This document shows positions 36,626 to 46,592 of a stretch of 64,000 nt of DNA, one piece after another. The notes below the pieces were generated by a model. The model was given only the letters and a program-made list of their open reading frames with translations. It was not told the DNA's origin and ran no database searches. The stretch comes from an uncultured Prevotellaceae bacterium. Lineage in GTDB: Bacteria; Bacteroidota; Bacteroidia; Bacteroidales; Bacteroidaceae. The stretch is from the NCBI GenBank assembly GCA_902781315.1, contig CACZIT010000004.1, positions 85,095 to 149,094 of the forward strand, given 5' to 3'. The translations under genes and the position numbers were made by a program. Every line of letters starts with the position of its first letter. Position 1 is the first letter of the stretch.

Positions 36626-37295
36626 AAACGCTACCCAACCACTACGCATGATAGAATACGATCCTGAATTGATGCAAACCGTGCAGCATGTCATAGAGTT
36701 TCTGGGCACGTTTGCTTTCGCCATTTCCGGCATCCGGCATGCTGCTGCCTGCCGGTTCGACTGGTTTGGCGGCTTTGTCTGTGGAGTGTGTGTGGCCATC
36801 GGTGGCGGCACGCTGCGCGATGTCATGCTGGGCGTCGTTCCTTTCTGGATGACGTCGCCCTTCTACATCATCTGCACGCTGCTGGCCCAGGTGTTTGTCA
36901 TTCTCTTCGCCCGTTCGCTGAAGCGTCTCGACAATGCCTGGTTTGTCTTCGACACCCTTGGCCTTGCACTCTTCACGATAGCCGGCTTGCAGAAGACGCT
37001 CGACTGCGGGCATGCCATGTGGGTGGCCATCCTGATGGGCTGCATCACGGGTAGTGCCGGCGGTGTGATTCGCGACATCTTCCTGAACCGCACCCCGCTT
37101 ATTTTCCGCAAGGAAATCTATGCTATGGCCAGCATCGTGGGCGGCATTCTCTACTGGCTGCTCTTGCTGAGCAATGCTGGAGTGGCGCTGGCCTCTGCCG
37201 TCACGTTTGTCTTCATCTGCCTGGTCAGGGCCTTGGCCATGAAGTATCACATCTCGCTCCCGCAATTGCGGTTGGAGGAAGGAGAAGAGCCCTGA
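36618..37295 (+). CDS. TRIC-family cation channel protein (UPF0126)
   Basis: 225 aa, about six or seven membrane helices formed by two UPF0126 repeats (AFAISGIRHAA and GLALFTIAGLQ), with RDVMLG and RDIFLNRTPLIFRKE, typical of prokaryotic trimeric intracellular cation channels (K+ or anion conducting). It starts within the stop of the dehydrogenase gene, so they are co-transcribed; an internal ATG at 36648 is an alternative start. Confidence 0.88.
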   Translation: MVENATQPLRMIEYDPELMQTVQHVIEFLGTFAFAISGIRHAAACRFDWFGGFVCGVCVAIGGGTLRDVMLGVVPFWMTSPFYIICTLLAQVFVILFARSLKRLDNAWFVFDTLGLALFTIAGLQKTLDCGHAMWVAILMGCITGSAGGVIRDIFLNRTPLIFRKEIYAMASIVGGILYWLLLLSNAGVALASAVTFVFICLVRALAMKYHISLPQLRLEEGEEP

Positions 37296-37310
37296 CGCGG
37301 TTTTAGCTTA

Positions 37311-39899
37311 TCACTTTTTTTCACCCAGCGTACGCCATGTGAATCCTTTCAGCGGTCGCCGTTCAGGCCACACCAACGAGAGGAGCAGGGCTACGACTGT
37401 GCTCACGACAATGGCCGTGAAGCCGAAGAGCAGGAAGTTCACGGGGGTGTAGAAGTTCATCCAGAACACCGTGGCTGTGCCGGCCAGGAATCCGACGAAG
37501 GCTGCCCTGGCTCCGATGCGCGGGAAGAAGATGCCCATGATGAACAGGGCTCCCACGGCTCCTGAGAGCAGGCCGAGAATGGTGTTGAAATAGTCGAGCA
37601 GCGACTGGATGTTCATCGTGGCCATGAGGATGGCAATGAGCATGCCGATGAGTCCGCTCACGATGCCTGTCAGGCGGGCTGTGCTGACGGTGGCCTTGTC
37701 GCTGAGCTGGGGATGGAGCTTCTTCCAGATGTCGACGGTGAAGGCCGTGGAGATGCTGTTGATGTTGGACGAGATGGTGCTCATCGTGGCAGCAAACACG
37801 GCGGCAATGAGCAGTCCTGCTATGCCGGCCGGCAGCTGGCTCATCATGAAGAAGGGGAAGATGGCATCGGTCTTCTGCATCGTCAGGTCGGTGGCCATGG
37901 GGTGGGTCTGGTAGAAGGTGTAGAGGCCTGTGCCGATGGTGAAGAAGGCAATGGTGACGACGACCGACATCATGCCGTTGGTGAGGATGCCGCGTGCCGC
38001 CGATCGCTCATCCTTGGTGGTGAGATAGCGCTGGATGACGGTCTGGTCGCTGGTATAGGAGATGAGGTTGTTGGCCAGTCCGCCCAGGATGACCACCCAG
38101 AAGGTGGCTGTGCGGTAGTCGAAAGACCAGTCGAAGAGCCGGAACTTCTCGTTCATGCCTGCAATGTGGAAGAAGTCGGCAGGTCCGTTGCCTGTGTTGA
38201 AGATGAGGTAGGCTGCAGCAAGGAAGGCTCCGCCCACGAGGATGATGCCCTGAACGACGTCACCCCACACGACGGCTTCCACTCCGCCCATGGTGCAGTA
38301 GATGATGGTGACCACAGCCATCACGACGATGCAGACGTAGATGTCGATGCCCGTGACGGCCGTCATGGCCAGCGAAGGCAGGAAGAGCACAAGGGCCATG
38401 CGGGCCACCATGAACACGATGAACAGCACCGACGCCATCAGGCGGATGGCATAGGAGAAGCGATGCTCCAGATACTCGTAGGCCGTGGTGACATTCAGTC
38501 GGCGGAAGAAAGGCAGGAAGTACTTGATGACGGGGAACGACACCAGCAGGATGCAAATCTGCATGGGGTAGTAGGTCCAGTCGGTCATGTAGGCCTTGGC
38601 GGGAATCGACATGTAGGTGATGGCCGACAGCATCGTGGCAAAGATGCTGATGCCCGCTGCCCACCAGGGAATGCGGTTGCCGCCCTTGAAGAAGTCTTCA
38701 GACCCCGACTCGCGCTGCATGAAGTAGTAGCCCAGCAGGAGCATGGCGATGAGATAGACCACCAGCACTAGATAGTTGAGCCAGCCAAAATGGGCGGTGT
38801 AGCCGATGGTGAGTTGGCTGACCTGAGGCGAGCGGATGCCAGGCTTCTGTTCGCCGTTAATAATATAATAGGTGTTGGCATCCGAACCCTTCAGCACGGC
38901 TGCTCCTGCACGTGCCAGCCGCTGGTCGGCATAGGCATTCGACCAGGCTGTCGTGATGGTGTTGAAGACCAGGAGCGAGTCGCGGAAGTGGTACCACTCG
39001 GCAGGATGGGAGAGGTAGTCGGGTTGCGGGTCGTTGAGTGCCGACTCGAAGATGTTCTTGTTGACACCGCCGAAGAACAGCAGGTTGTTGGCACCGCTGG
39101 GAAGCGACGTGGCACCCACGAGGGCCACGCCCTCAGGCAGCATGACAGGATGGGACGCCTTGGTCTTCAGATTCCAGGCAATACCTCCCTTGCAGCAGGT
39201 CTTGGCTTCAGCATCGAAACCACCCACGACAAAGAGTTCCATGCCGTTGCTGCCGTTCTGCAGGGCCACGCAGGGTTGCAGTCCGCCTTGCCAGCCGTCG
39301 CCGGTAGTTACCTGCGCAAATGTTTCCCATTGTTTCTTCGCCATGTCGTAGGCAAAAACATTCTGATTGAGCGTCCCGTTGGTTTGGCCGCCAGCAACGT
39401 AGATGATGCCGTTGGCATAGGCAGCAGCATGCTGGTCGAGTGCTACGGGCAGAGGGGGCAGGCTCTCGCAGCGTTTTCCGTTGTCTTTCAGCAGAAACAC
39501 CCCGCGCTCCGATTGCTTGCCGTCAGACGTGCCACCGATGCACACCACCCCTTCAGGCGTGGCGACACTGGCTCCGTAGGCCAACGCGCGAGGTAGCTGT
39601 CCCACGCGAGTCCAACTTTTGTCATCGGCTGATAGAGAGTAGATGTCGGCATAGAAGCGTTTCTGCCCTCCCTCGGCAGCAGGAGTGTCGGGGAAGTTGC
39701 AGCCCCCTGCCACGAGGAGCCTGTTGCCAAAAGTGCCGGCAAAGGGTGCGGCCACCCCCTGCAGCGAGTCGCCCACACAGAGCTGGGGCAGGTCGGACAG
39801 CGTGAAGTTGTTGAACTCCTTGTTCTCGTTATCGTTGCCGCATCCTGTCAGCACAGACAGCAAGAGCAACAGAGAGGTCAGATGTTGGAATGGTTTCAT
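37311..39899 (-). CDS. Kelch (NanM-like mutarotase) fused to a sodium:solute symporter
   Basis: 862 aa two-domain protein. Residues 1 to about 365 form a kelch-type propeller with repeated VAGG/VVGG motifs, resembling the cyclically permuted N-acetylneuraminate mutarotase family. Residues from about 372 form a 13-helix SSS transporter. The N-terminus has a lipobox LTGC (Cys20), which would put the propeller in the periplasm. The likely job is to convert a sugar acid anomer and import it with Na+; sialic acid is the family precedent but no nan catabolic gene is near. Last gene of the long minus-strand run, 30 bases after the MFS gene. Confidence 0.85.
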   Translation of the reverse strand: MKPFQHLTSLLLLLSVLTGCGNDNENKEFNNFTLSDLPQLCVGDSLQGVAAPFAGTFGNRLLVAGGCNFPDTPAAEGGQKRFYADIYSLSADDKSWTRVGQLPRALAYGASVATPEGVVCIGGTSDGKQSERGVFLLKDNGKRCESLPPLPVALDQHAAAYANGIIYVAGGQTNGTLNQNVFAYDMAKKQWETFAQVTTGDGWQGGLQPCVALQNGSNGMELFVVGGFDAEAKTCCKGGIAWNLKTKASHPVMLPEGVALVGATSLPSGANNLLFFGGVNKNIFESALNDPQPDYLSHPAEWYHFRDSLLVFNTITTAWSNAYADQRLARAGAAVLKGSDANTYYIINGEQKPGIRSPQVSQLTIGYTAHFGWLNYLVLVVYLIAMLLLGYYFMQRESGSEDFFKGGNRIPWWAAGISIFATMLSAITYMSIPAKAYMTDWTYYPMQICILLVSFPVIKYFLPFFRRLNVTTAYEYLEHRFSYAIRLMASVLFIVFMVARMALVLFLPSLAMTAVTGIDIYVCIVVMAVVTIIYCTMGGVEAVVWGDVVQGIILVGGAFLAAAYLIFNTGNGPADFFHIAGMNEKFRLFDWSFDYRTATFWVVILGGLANNLISYTSDQTVIQRYLTTKDERSAARGILTNGMMSVVVTIAFFTIGTGLYTFYQTHPMATDLTMQKTDAIFPFFMMSQLPAGIAGLLIAAVFAATMSTISSNINSISTAFTVDIWKKLHPQLSDKATVSTARLTGIVSGLIGMLIAILMATMNIQSLLDYFNTILGLLSGAVGALFIMGIFFPRIGARAAFVGFLAGTATVFWMNFYTPVNFLLFGFTAIVVSTVVALLLSLVWPERRPLKGFTWRTLGEKK

Positions 39900-39929
39900 G
39901 TCAGGAGAGTAGTTTTCTTCGATGTTGTT

Positions 39930-41302
39930 TTATCGTGATTCAATGTTTGCCCGCTCCAGCCCATAGTTCTTGCGCAGGTCGACCACCAGCAGGACGGCAG
40001 CCGTCAGCGTGGCAGCCAGGGCAAAGAGGGCAAATACCGACATGGGGGCCGTGAAGTCGACGTGGCCATTGGCGGCTGTGTGCTGGTCGATGATGTTGCC
40101 GATGAGCATCGGGACGAGCATCAGGCCGATGTTCTGAACGTAGTAGATGATGCTGTAGGAGGTGCCCAACACTTCGATGGGTACGAGTTTCGGCACGCTG
40201 GGCCACATGGCGCTGGGAACGAGTGAGAACGCCACCCCCAACATGATCATCACGCCGACGGCCACCCAAGTCTGATTGACCATAGGCAAGGCCAGTAAGA
40301 CATGACAGCCCAGTACCAGCGCGCAGCCGATGAGCATGAGCAGCGCACCGTGGCCTATGCGGTCGTAGATGCTACCGAAGAGCGGGGTGAGCACAATGGT
40401 GCCATAGGGCAGGAGGGAGACAATCCATCCCGATGTGACGGGGTCGACTCCATATTTGTTGATCAGCACGTCGGTGGCAAACTTCAGGAAGGGGCGCAGG
40501 CTGGAATAGAACAGCACGCAGAGCAGGACGATGAGCCAGAAGCCAGGATTCTTCAGCAGTGTGGCTACGTAGGAAGGCAGCCGCATGGCCGACTGGCTCT
40601 TGCAGACGGTCACTGTATCGACCTGCCGGTCCATGAAGGTATAGACGATGAACATGACGAAACCTGCCAGGAGCAACAGGGCTCCGGCCAGCAGCGGAGC
40701 AGAGAGTCCGAAACTCTGGGCAATGACAGGGCTCAGGCTGATGGCCGATGCCGTTCCCAGGCGTGCCATAGCCACCTGAATGCCCATGGCCGATGCCAGT
40801 TCGTGGCCGGTGAACCATTTTGTGACCACCTTGGAAACGGTGATGCCTGTGATGTCGCAGCCCACACCAAAGAGTCCGAAACCAATGGCCGACACGAGCA
40901 CCTGGGTCTTCATGGTGTCGGGAATCAATCCGAAAAGCGTCACAGGCATGCTGACGTAGGTGGTAGGAGCGATGTGCTCCAAGGCCCACCAGTTGACAAC
41001 GGCTCCGCCCAGCATCATGCCCGTGGCCAGAAGTCCGGTGAAGCGAATGCCGAAGCGGTCGAGGATGATACCCCCAGAAACAGCATCAGCAGGAAGATGT
41101 TGAAGATGCTGTAGGAACCGGCATAGAAGCCGTATTCCTTCGCTGTCCATGCCATGCCGCCCTCAGCAATAGGCAACTTCAGGGTGGTTGACAAAGGAGA
41201 CACAATGTCCCAAAACACGTAGCCCATCATCATGGCAAAGGCTACGATGACTAATACGGTCCACCGCCTTACCGGCAAATCAGTAGGATTCTGCGTTGTC
41301 AT
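39930..41302 (-). pseudogene. MFS transporter gene with a one-base frameshift
   Basis: About 457 aa if restored, 12 membrane helices. The first 76 or so codons (MTTQNPTDLPVRRWTVLVIV to IFLLMLFLG) are in one frame, and the rest (GIILDRFGIRFTG onward) is in another. The break falls at the five-base G tract (minus strand) at 41075-41071: six Gs would join LFLG to GIILDRFG perfectly. So this is a deletion in a short homopolymer, a recent mutation, a phase-variable switch or a sequencing error. Start overlaps the previous stop by four bases. Substrate unknown. Confidence 0.85.
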
Positions 41303-42078
41303 ATTTTTCTTGTTTCGGTTATCTTGTTAGGTTTTGCTTCGATAGGCATGAAGCCTTCAGTCAGGTTGCTGCGCTCTTGGAGCAGGGTTTCAAGCTGGGC
41401 AAAGAAATCGGTCATCTGCAGCGTGTCGAGACGGAAGGCCATGAGGGCTTCGTCGTAGTTGGAAGCTATCATGGAGTTGGAAAGCTGGTCGAGACATTCC
41501 TGCGTGATGTGGCCGCGATGGTGCTGATAGTGGACGTAGAGTACCTGCTGAAGGATGGAACAAATGGCGGCATCCGACTCGCCGAGTGCATCGACCTTCG
41601 ACTTTATCTGCTGGCGCACCTCTTGGTCATGCCGGCTCACAGCCTCCTCGTAGAGTGAGAGCATGCGCGACCGATAATCATCAGTTGAAACGGCAGTTGT
41701 AACTATAGGATTCTCAATGAGTTTCACCCGCCATTGGGCAGAGACGGCCTGCAGGTTCTCATATTCTATCTGACTGCTGGCAACGATGATGCTGCCGGTA
41801 AGCAGCTTCGTCCAGGAATGGGCGTTCTTCGTGTTCCAAGGCTGGAGAGAACTCAGCGGAGTGATGATGGCGGGGATTCGCAACTCAGCTGCACGTTCAA
41901 GCATGCGGTGGGTGGTATGGTCGCCGAGCCCATAGACGTGGATGAGGTCAGGATGGTCGCCATCGTCCAGCTTTTCACGCAAGGCAGTCACCAATGCTTC
42001 TGCAATGTTGCCCCACGGGCTGGGAAGTCCTTCGTCGCTGCCAGCCAACTTGCTCGATATGTGAAAACGTACAATCAA
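41299..42078 (-). CDS. Glycosyltransferase-like protein of unknown function
   Basis: 259 aa. The segment LIHVYGLGDHTTHRMLERAAELRIPAIITPLSSLQPWN (in parts) resembles the N-terminal Rossmann half of GT-B (GT4) glycosyltransferases, but no C-terminal nucleotide-sugar half is seen; the C-terminus is helical. So it may be a shortened or non-catalytic relative. It follows the GT2 gene by 18 bases and overlaps the MFS gene start by four, so it is co-translated with both. Confidence 0.6.
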   Translation of the reverse strand: MIVRFHISSKLAGSDEGLPSPWGNIAEALVTALREKLDDGDHPDLIHVYGLGDHTTHRMLERAAELRIPAIITPLSSLQPWNTKNAHSWTKLLTGSIIVASSQIEYENLQAVSAQWRVKLIENPIVTTAVSTDDYRSRMLSLYEEAVSRHDQEVRQQIKSKVDALGESDAAICSILQQVLYVHYQHHRGHITQECLDQLSNSMIASNYDEALMAFRLDTLQMTDFFAQLETLLQERSNLTEGFMPIEAKPNKITETRKI

Positions 42079-42096
42079 CGGAATCTACGGAAACAA

Positions 42097-43311
42097 TTAT
42101 ACTTTATGGGATGTGAAATCGGCTTTATTGGCATGCAGGTAGCGGAGCCGATGGTAGGCATTATGCCACACGACAAAGAGTTCGAAGGGATAGGTGGCCC
42201 AGGGATGAAGGTTCTCGGAATAGGCTTGTATGGCCTTGCGTCCGACAATGGTGCGGATAATAAACGTGGCAAGCAGAGAGAAGACTCCTGCACCCAGAAG
42301 AATCCATCGGCTGGTGAGGCTACCGACGATGATGGCCGACAGGCAGGTGAGGAATGTGAGGTGGAGAGCCAGTTCGCAGCAGAACGGCAGCAGGCGATGA
42401 CTGAAACTACGCTTCAAGTGCTTGCGCGTGTGCATGTAGTAGATGCTTCTGCTGCGCAGCATATGGCGGGAAGGCATGTCCTCTTTCATCCATGCCAAGG
42501 CTTCGTTGGCCATAGCCGTCTTCCCACGCTGTGCAAACTTGTTGGCAAGGAAGTCATATTCGCCGCGTGTGTCCTGCAGGTTGCCTCTGAATCCGTCCTT
42601 CTCCAGAAACTCACTCTTGCGGAATGCTATGCTGGTGCCAATGGAACGGTAGAGCGTGCCATGAAGGGCTTCACGCATGGTGAACGATGCTCGTTGGAGT
42701 CGGCTGAAGCGATAGAAGGCAGGAGCCGCATCCTCGAAATTAGCGTAATTGACCACCAGGTTGTTTTCCTCCGTGCAGTGGGAGGCAATGGCCTGAATCC
42801 ATTGGTCGCTGCTGGGCTCGCAGGTGGCATCGGTCAGTATGATCCATTCATTGTGGGCTGCCTTCACCCCTAAGGTGATGGCCAGCTTGCGACGACTCAT
42901 ATAGCGTGAAGAGTCGGGAACGTAGGTGGCATAGAGTCTCTTGTCATTGGAAAACCGGTTGATGACATCTTCGGAATCACTGTCGCCTTTCTCTGCTACT
43001 ACGATGACTTCAAACCCTGCCGCATAGGTCTGGCTGAGGAATTGGGGTAGGTGGGTTGCCAGGGCTTGTGCCTGTTTTTGCTGAACAATAATGAGGAGAG
43101 AGACGGGAGGCGTGGCTTCCTGCTCGGTTTCGGTTGCAAGTGGAGTCTCTGTCTCAATCGCGGTTTCGCTATCGCTTTCCTCTTCAGCAGCAGTTTCTGC
43201 TTCGGCTGGTGGGGTGGGTATCAACCAGAATGAACTCAAAAAGGGTGTGAGGAATGCCAGCAAGATGGCAATCCCTCCTAAAATCATCGTGAGTGTGTCT
43301 ATTTGTATCAT
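42097..43311 (-). CDS. Membrane-anchored family 2 glycosyltransferase
   Basis: 404 aa. One N-terminal membrane helix (about 9-31) is followed by an acidic linker rich in Glu, Thr and Ala, then a GT2 domain (VSLLIIVQQKQ, WIILTDATCEPSSDQW) and two or three C-terminal helices. It probably adds a sugar to a lipid carrier or surface glycan. The frame extends upstream to 43398, but ATG 43311 places the membrane helix at the N-terminus. It lies 41 bases after lysA. Confidence 0.85.
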   Translation of the reverse strand: MIQIDTLTMILGGIAILLAFLTPFLSSFWLIPTPPAEAETAAEEESDSETAIETETPLATETEQEATPPVSLLIIVQQKQAQALATHLPQFLSQTYAAGFEVIVVAEKGDSDSEDVINRFSNDKRLYATYVPDSSRYMSRRKLAITLGVKAAHNEWIILTDATCEPSSDQWIQAIASHCTEENNLVVNYANFEDAAPAFYRFSRLQRASFTMREALHGTLYRSIGTSIAFRKSEFLEKDGFRGNLQDTRGEYDFLANKFAQRGKTAMANEALAWMKEDMPSRHMLRSRSIYYMHTRKHLKRSFSHRLLPFCCELALHLTFLTCLSAIIVGSLTSRWILLGAGVFSLLATFIIRTIVGRKAIQAYSENLHPWATYPFELFVVWHNAYHRLRYLHANKADFTSHKV

Positions 43312-43352
43312 TGTTTGTTTTAAAGTTATTGTTCTTCGAACGAGCTGCTCTC

Positions 43353-44516
43353 TCAGAGCAGTTCTTCTGTCGTGATTCCCACAGGGAGCCTTCGGCAATT
43401 GTACTGGCTTGCCATGATCTCGCCATAGGCTCCGGCTGAACGGATGGCCAGCAGGTCGCCACGATGGCAGCGGTTCAGGTCGAAAGCCTTGACAAACACG
43501 TCGCTTGACTCACAAATGGGGCCGACGACGTCGTAGATTTCCGCCTCTTCGTCGCTTGTGATGTTTTCAATGCGGTGGAAGGCGTTGTAGAGTGCCGGGC
43601 GTATGAGGTCGGTCATGCCTGCATCTACGATGGCAAACTGCTTGGCTGCTCCCTGTTTGACGTAGAGCACCTGTGTGATGAGTGTGCCGCATTGGGCCAC
43701 GATGGCTCTGCCAAGTTCAAAGTGCAGTTGCTGCCCTGGGCGGAGTTTCAGTTTGCGGGCGTAGGTCTGGAAGTAAGCGTGGAAGTCGGGAATGGGTAAG
43801 TGGTTAGGATGGTCGTAACTGATTCCCAAGCCTCCTCCGACGTTGATGTGCTTCAGGTTGATATGGCGTCGTTCCAGTTTCTCCTGCAGATCGTTGATTC
43901 TGTTGCAGAGTGCCTCGAAGTCGCCCATGTCGAGTATCTGTGAGCCGATGTGAAAATGAAGCCCTTCAAAAGAGACGTTGCTCATGTTTTCGGCCACCTC
44001 AATGACTTCCTCCATATCGCGCATGGCAATGCCGAATTTGTTTTCTGCCAGTCCGGTCGTGATGTTGGCATGGGTGTGGGCACCGACGTTAGGATTGATG
44101 CGTAGGCAAATCCTTGCCACTTTTCCTTTTGCAGCAGCCAGCTCGTTGATGACTTCCAATTCAGGAATGCTTTCAACATTGAAGCAGAAGATGCCGGCAT
44201 CAAGGCCAAGATTGATTTCCCAATCGCTTTTTCCAACGCCGGCATACACTATCTTCGATGCCGGAAAACCTGCAGCGATGGCCGCCTGAATCTCTCCGCC
44301 ACTCACGCAGTCGGCACCCAGACCTGCCTGGCTGATGATGCCCAGAATCTTGGGATTGGCATTTGCCTTGACGGCATAGTGCACATGGAACCCTTCCCGT
44401 CGCCTGCATTCTTCGATGATGGCGGCAAGGGTTTTGCGCAGCAGCGGCGTGTCGTAATAGTAGAACGGTGTCCTCTTTCCTGCGAATTGCTCAACGGGAA
44501 ATGTTCCTTTAATCAT
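43353..44516 (-). CDS. lysA: Diaminopimelate decarboxylase
   Basis: 387 aa PLP enzyme that converts meso-diaminopimelate to L-lysine. The PLP lysine lies in HYAVKANANPKIL. The fold-III barrel and the HIGSQI, GGGLGISY and AGAYGE motifs are all present. ATG 44516 is chosen because the extra upstream residues (to 44585) overlap lysC. It lies 35 bases after lysC, pairing the first and last steps of the lysine pathway in one run. Confidence 0.95.
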   Translation of the reverse strand: MIKGTFPVEQFAGKRTPFYYYDTPLLRKTLAAIIEECRRREGFHVHYAVKANANPKILGIISQAGLGADCVSGGEIQAAIAAGFPASKIVYAGVGKSDWEINLGLDAGIFCFNVESIPELEVINELAAAKGKVARICLRINPNVGAHTHANITTGLAENKFGIAMRDMEEVIEVAENMSNVSFEGLHFHIGSQILDMGDFEALCNRINDLQEKLERRHINLKHINVGGGLGISYDHPNHLPIPDFHAYFQTYARKLKLRPGQQLHFELGRAIVAQCGTLITQVLYVKQGAAKQFAIVDAGMTDLIRPALYNAFHRIENITSDEEAEIYDVVGPICESSDVFVKAFDLNRCHRGDLLAIRSAGAYGEIMASQYNCRRLPVGITTEELL

Positions 44517-44551
44517 TTCGTCAGTTTTACGGTCGTGTTGGATGTGTTTTA

Positions 44552-45874
44552 TTAGCGCTCGGAAAAGAGCTTCTCGCTGAGACATTGCAGTGCACGCTTT
44601 TTGTCGCTGCCCTTGATGAGGAAGGAAATATTGTAGTTGGACCCCCCGTAGGAAATCATACGTACGGGAATGTTCTGCATAGCTTCCAGGACCAGTGTCT
44701 CAAAACCAAGGTTGCTCCAGTCGAGATCGCCCACAACACAAACAATGGTCATATCAGAATCGACGGTGACGGTGCCATATTTCTTCAGTTCGTTGACAAT
44801 CTCAGTGAGGTGGGTGGAATTGTCGATACTCATCGAGACGCCGACTTCAGAGGTGGCAATCATATCAATGGGAGTCTGGTATGACTCGAAAATCTCGAAC
44901 ACCTTGCGCAGAAAACCTGTGGCAAGCAGCATTCGGCTCGACTTAATCTTGATGGCGGTGATGTTGTCCTTGGCTGCTACGGCCTTGATTTTTCCGCGCA
45001 TGATGACATTGTCGATAATGGTTCCGGCGGCCTTGGGGTCAAGGGTGTTCTTCAGCCGTACTGGAATTCCGGCATACTTAGCAGGCTGAACGCATGTGGG
45101 GTGAAGGATCTTGGCTCCGAAATATGCAAGCTCGGCAGCCTCTTCGAAGTTCAGCTGGCTGACAGCTTCTGTCTTCTCAACGACACGCGGGTCGTTGTTG
45201 TGCATGCCGTCAATGTCTGTCCAAATCTGAATTTCTTCAGCAGGCAGGGCAGCACCGATGAGCGAGGCTGTATAGTCGGAGCCGCCACGCAGCAGATTGT
45301 CGACCTCTCCATAGGCATTGCGGCAAATGAATCCTTGTGTGATATAGATCTGGAACCCTTCGTTTTGGTTCATCACCTGGGCCAGCTTCTCCTTGATGTA
45401 TTGGGGATCGGGCTCTCCGTTCTTGTCGGTGCGCATGAAGTCGAGTGCCGAAAGCAGGACGGCTTTCACGCCTTTTTCCTGAAGATAGTTGACAACCATG
45501 TTCGTCGACATGATCTCGCCTTGGGCGACAATGCTCTTCTCTTCAAACGAAGTGAAGATGTCTTTCGTAAAAGAGCGGATATAGTCAAATTCCTGGTGCA
45601 GGAAATCGCGGGTCTTCTCCTTATATTCATCGGTATCGTAGAGTTCGTCAACATGTGTCATGTACTTCTTCTCTAGCATATTGATCACTTCGTTGGCTCC
45701 CTCCGGATTCTTTTTGTAGAGATAGTCGGCAATCTCGATGAGCGTATTGGTTGTTCCACTCATGGCCGACAGCACAACAAATGTGGGATTGCCACTTTCC
45801 GTGATCAACTCTGCCACATGCTTCATTCTCTCGGGCGACCCCACAGAGGTGCCGCCAAACTTCATTACTATCAT
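44552..45874 (-). CDS. lysC: Aspartate kinase
   Basis: 440 aa monofunctional aspartokinase (no homoserine dehydrogenase part). Begins MIVMKFGGTSVGSPERM; the C-terminal third has two ACT domains (IKIKSSRMLLATGFLRKVFE and MTIVCVVGDL regions) for feedback control by amino acids. Phosphorylates L-aspartate at the entry to Lys, Thr and Met synthesis. It follows ftsE by 23 bases. Confidence 0.95.
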   Translation of the reverse strand: MIVMKFGGTSVGSPERMKHVAELITESGNPTFVVLSAMSGTTNTLIEIADYLYKKNPEGANEVINMLEKKYMTHVDELYDTDEYKEKTRDFLHQEFDYIRSFTKDIFTSFEEKSIVAQGEIMSTNMVVNYLQEKGVKAVLLSALDFMRTDKNGEPDPQYIKEKLAQVMNQNEGFQIYITQGFICRNAYGEVDNLLRGGSDYTASLIGAALPAEEIQIWTDIDGMHNNDPRVVEKTEAVSQLNFEEAAELAYFGAKILHPTCVQPAKYAGIPVRLKNTLDPKAAGTIIDNVIMRGKIKAVAAKDNITAIKIKSSRMLLATGFLRKVFEIFESYQTPIDMIATSEVGVSMSIDNSTHLTEIVNELKKYGTVTVDSDMTIVCVVGDLDWSNLGFETLVLEAMQNIPVRMISYGGSNYNISFLIKGSDKKRALQCLSEKLFSER

Positions 45875-45897
45875 AGTCTTTGCAGTCTTTATGGTTT

Positions 45898-46587
45898 TTA
45901 TTTAGTGTTGTATTCTTGTGTAATTTCGCTGATGTGACCGTCTTCACACTGATAGACAATACCAGGGAACTTGTCGAGCATTGGAATGTTGTGGGTCGAC
46001 ATGACGACAGCCGTTCCTGTCAGCGATATTTCTTTCAGGAGAGCCACGATGTTTGTGGCCGTCTCTGGGTCGAGATTGCCCGTAGGCTCGTCTGCAATGA
46101 TGATCTTGGGCGTGTTCAGAAGCGAACGGGCAATTGCAATACGCTGCTGTTCGCCGCCAGAGAGTTCTGAAGGCATCTTCTTTTTCTTTTTGATCATTCC
46201 TACCGCATTCAATACCTTGTCGATGCGGCCATTGATGTCTTGCTTGCTTTTCCATCCGGTAGCCTTCAGCACAAATCGGAGATTCTCCTCAACCGACCGG
46301 TCGTGAAGAAGCTGGAAGTCTTGGAAGATGATGCCCATTTCCTTGCGGAGGGAAGGCACTTCCTTGCGGCGAATCTTTCTCAGGTCGCGGCCTAATACTT
46401 CAGCCGTTTCTGCGTCTTCGTCCTCAATGTCCAGTTCACAATACATTGTTTTCAGCAGTGAACTTTTGCCTGAGCCCACCTTGCCGATAATATAGATAAA
46501 TTCCCCTTCATCAACGTGGAAGTCTACGTCGCTGAGTATCAGAGCGTCGGCCTGATACACATTTACTTTCTTATAGTCTACTAACAT
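45898..46587 (-). CDS. ftsE: Cell division ABC ATPase FtsE
   Basis: 229 aa. Walker A GKVGSGKSS, signature LSGGEQQRIAIARSL, Walker B IIIADEPTGNLD. FtsE with the membrane protein FtsX controls periplasmic peptidoglycan hydrolases during division. ftsX is not adjacent here; the gene heads a run with lysC and lysA instead. The -7 box lies only five bases before the ATG, so the mRNA may be leaderless. Confidence 0.92.
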   Translation of the reverse strand: MLVDYKKVNVYQADALILSDVDFHVDEGEFIYIIGKVGSGKSSLLKTMYCELDIEDEDAETAEVLGRDLRKIRRKEVPSLRKEMGIIFQDFQLLHDRSVEENLRFVLKATGWKSKQDINGRIDKVLNAVGMIKKKKKMPSELSGGEQQRIAIARSLLNTPKIIIADEPTGNLDPETATNIVALLKEISLTGTAVVMSTHNIPMLDKFPGIVYQCEDGHISEITQEYNTK

Positions 46588-46592
46588 GGTTG

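Noticed and set aside
37311-41302. Sialic acid utilisation locus
   Set aside because: A NanM-like domain and transporters are there, but no nanA, nanE, sialidase or kinase, so only a possible transport role is claimed.
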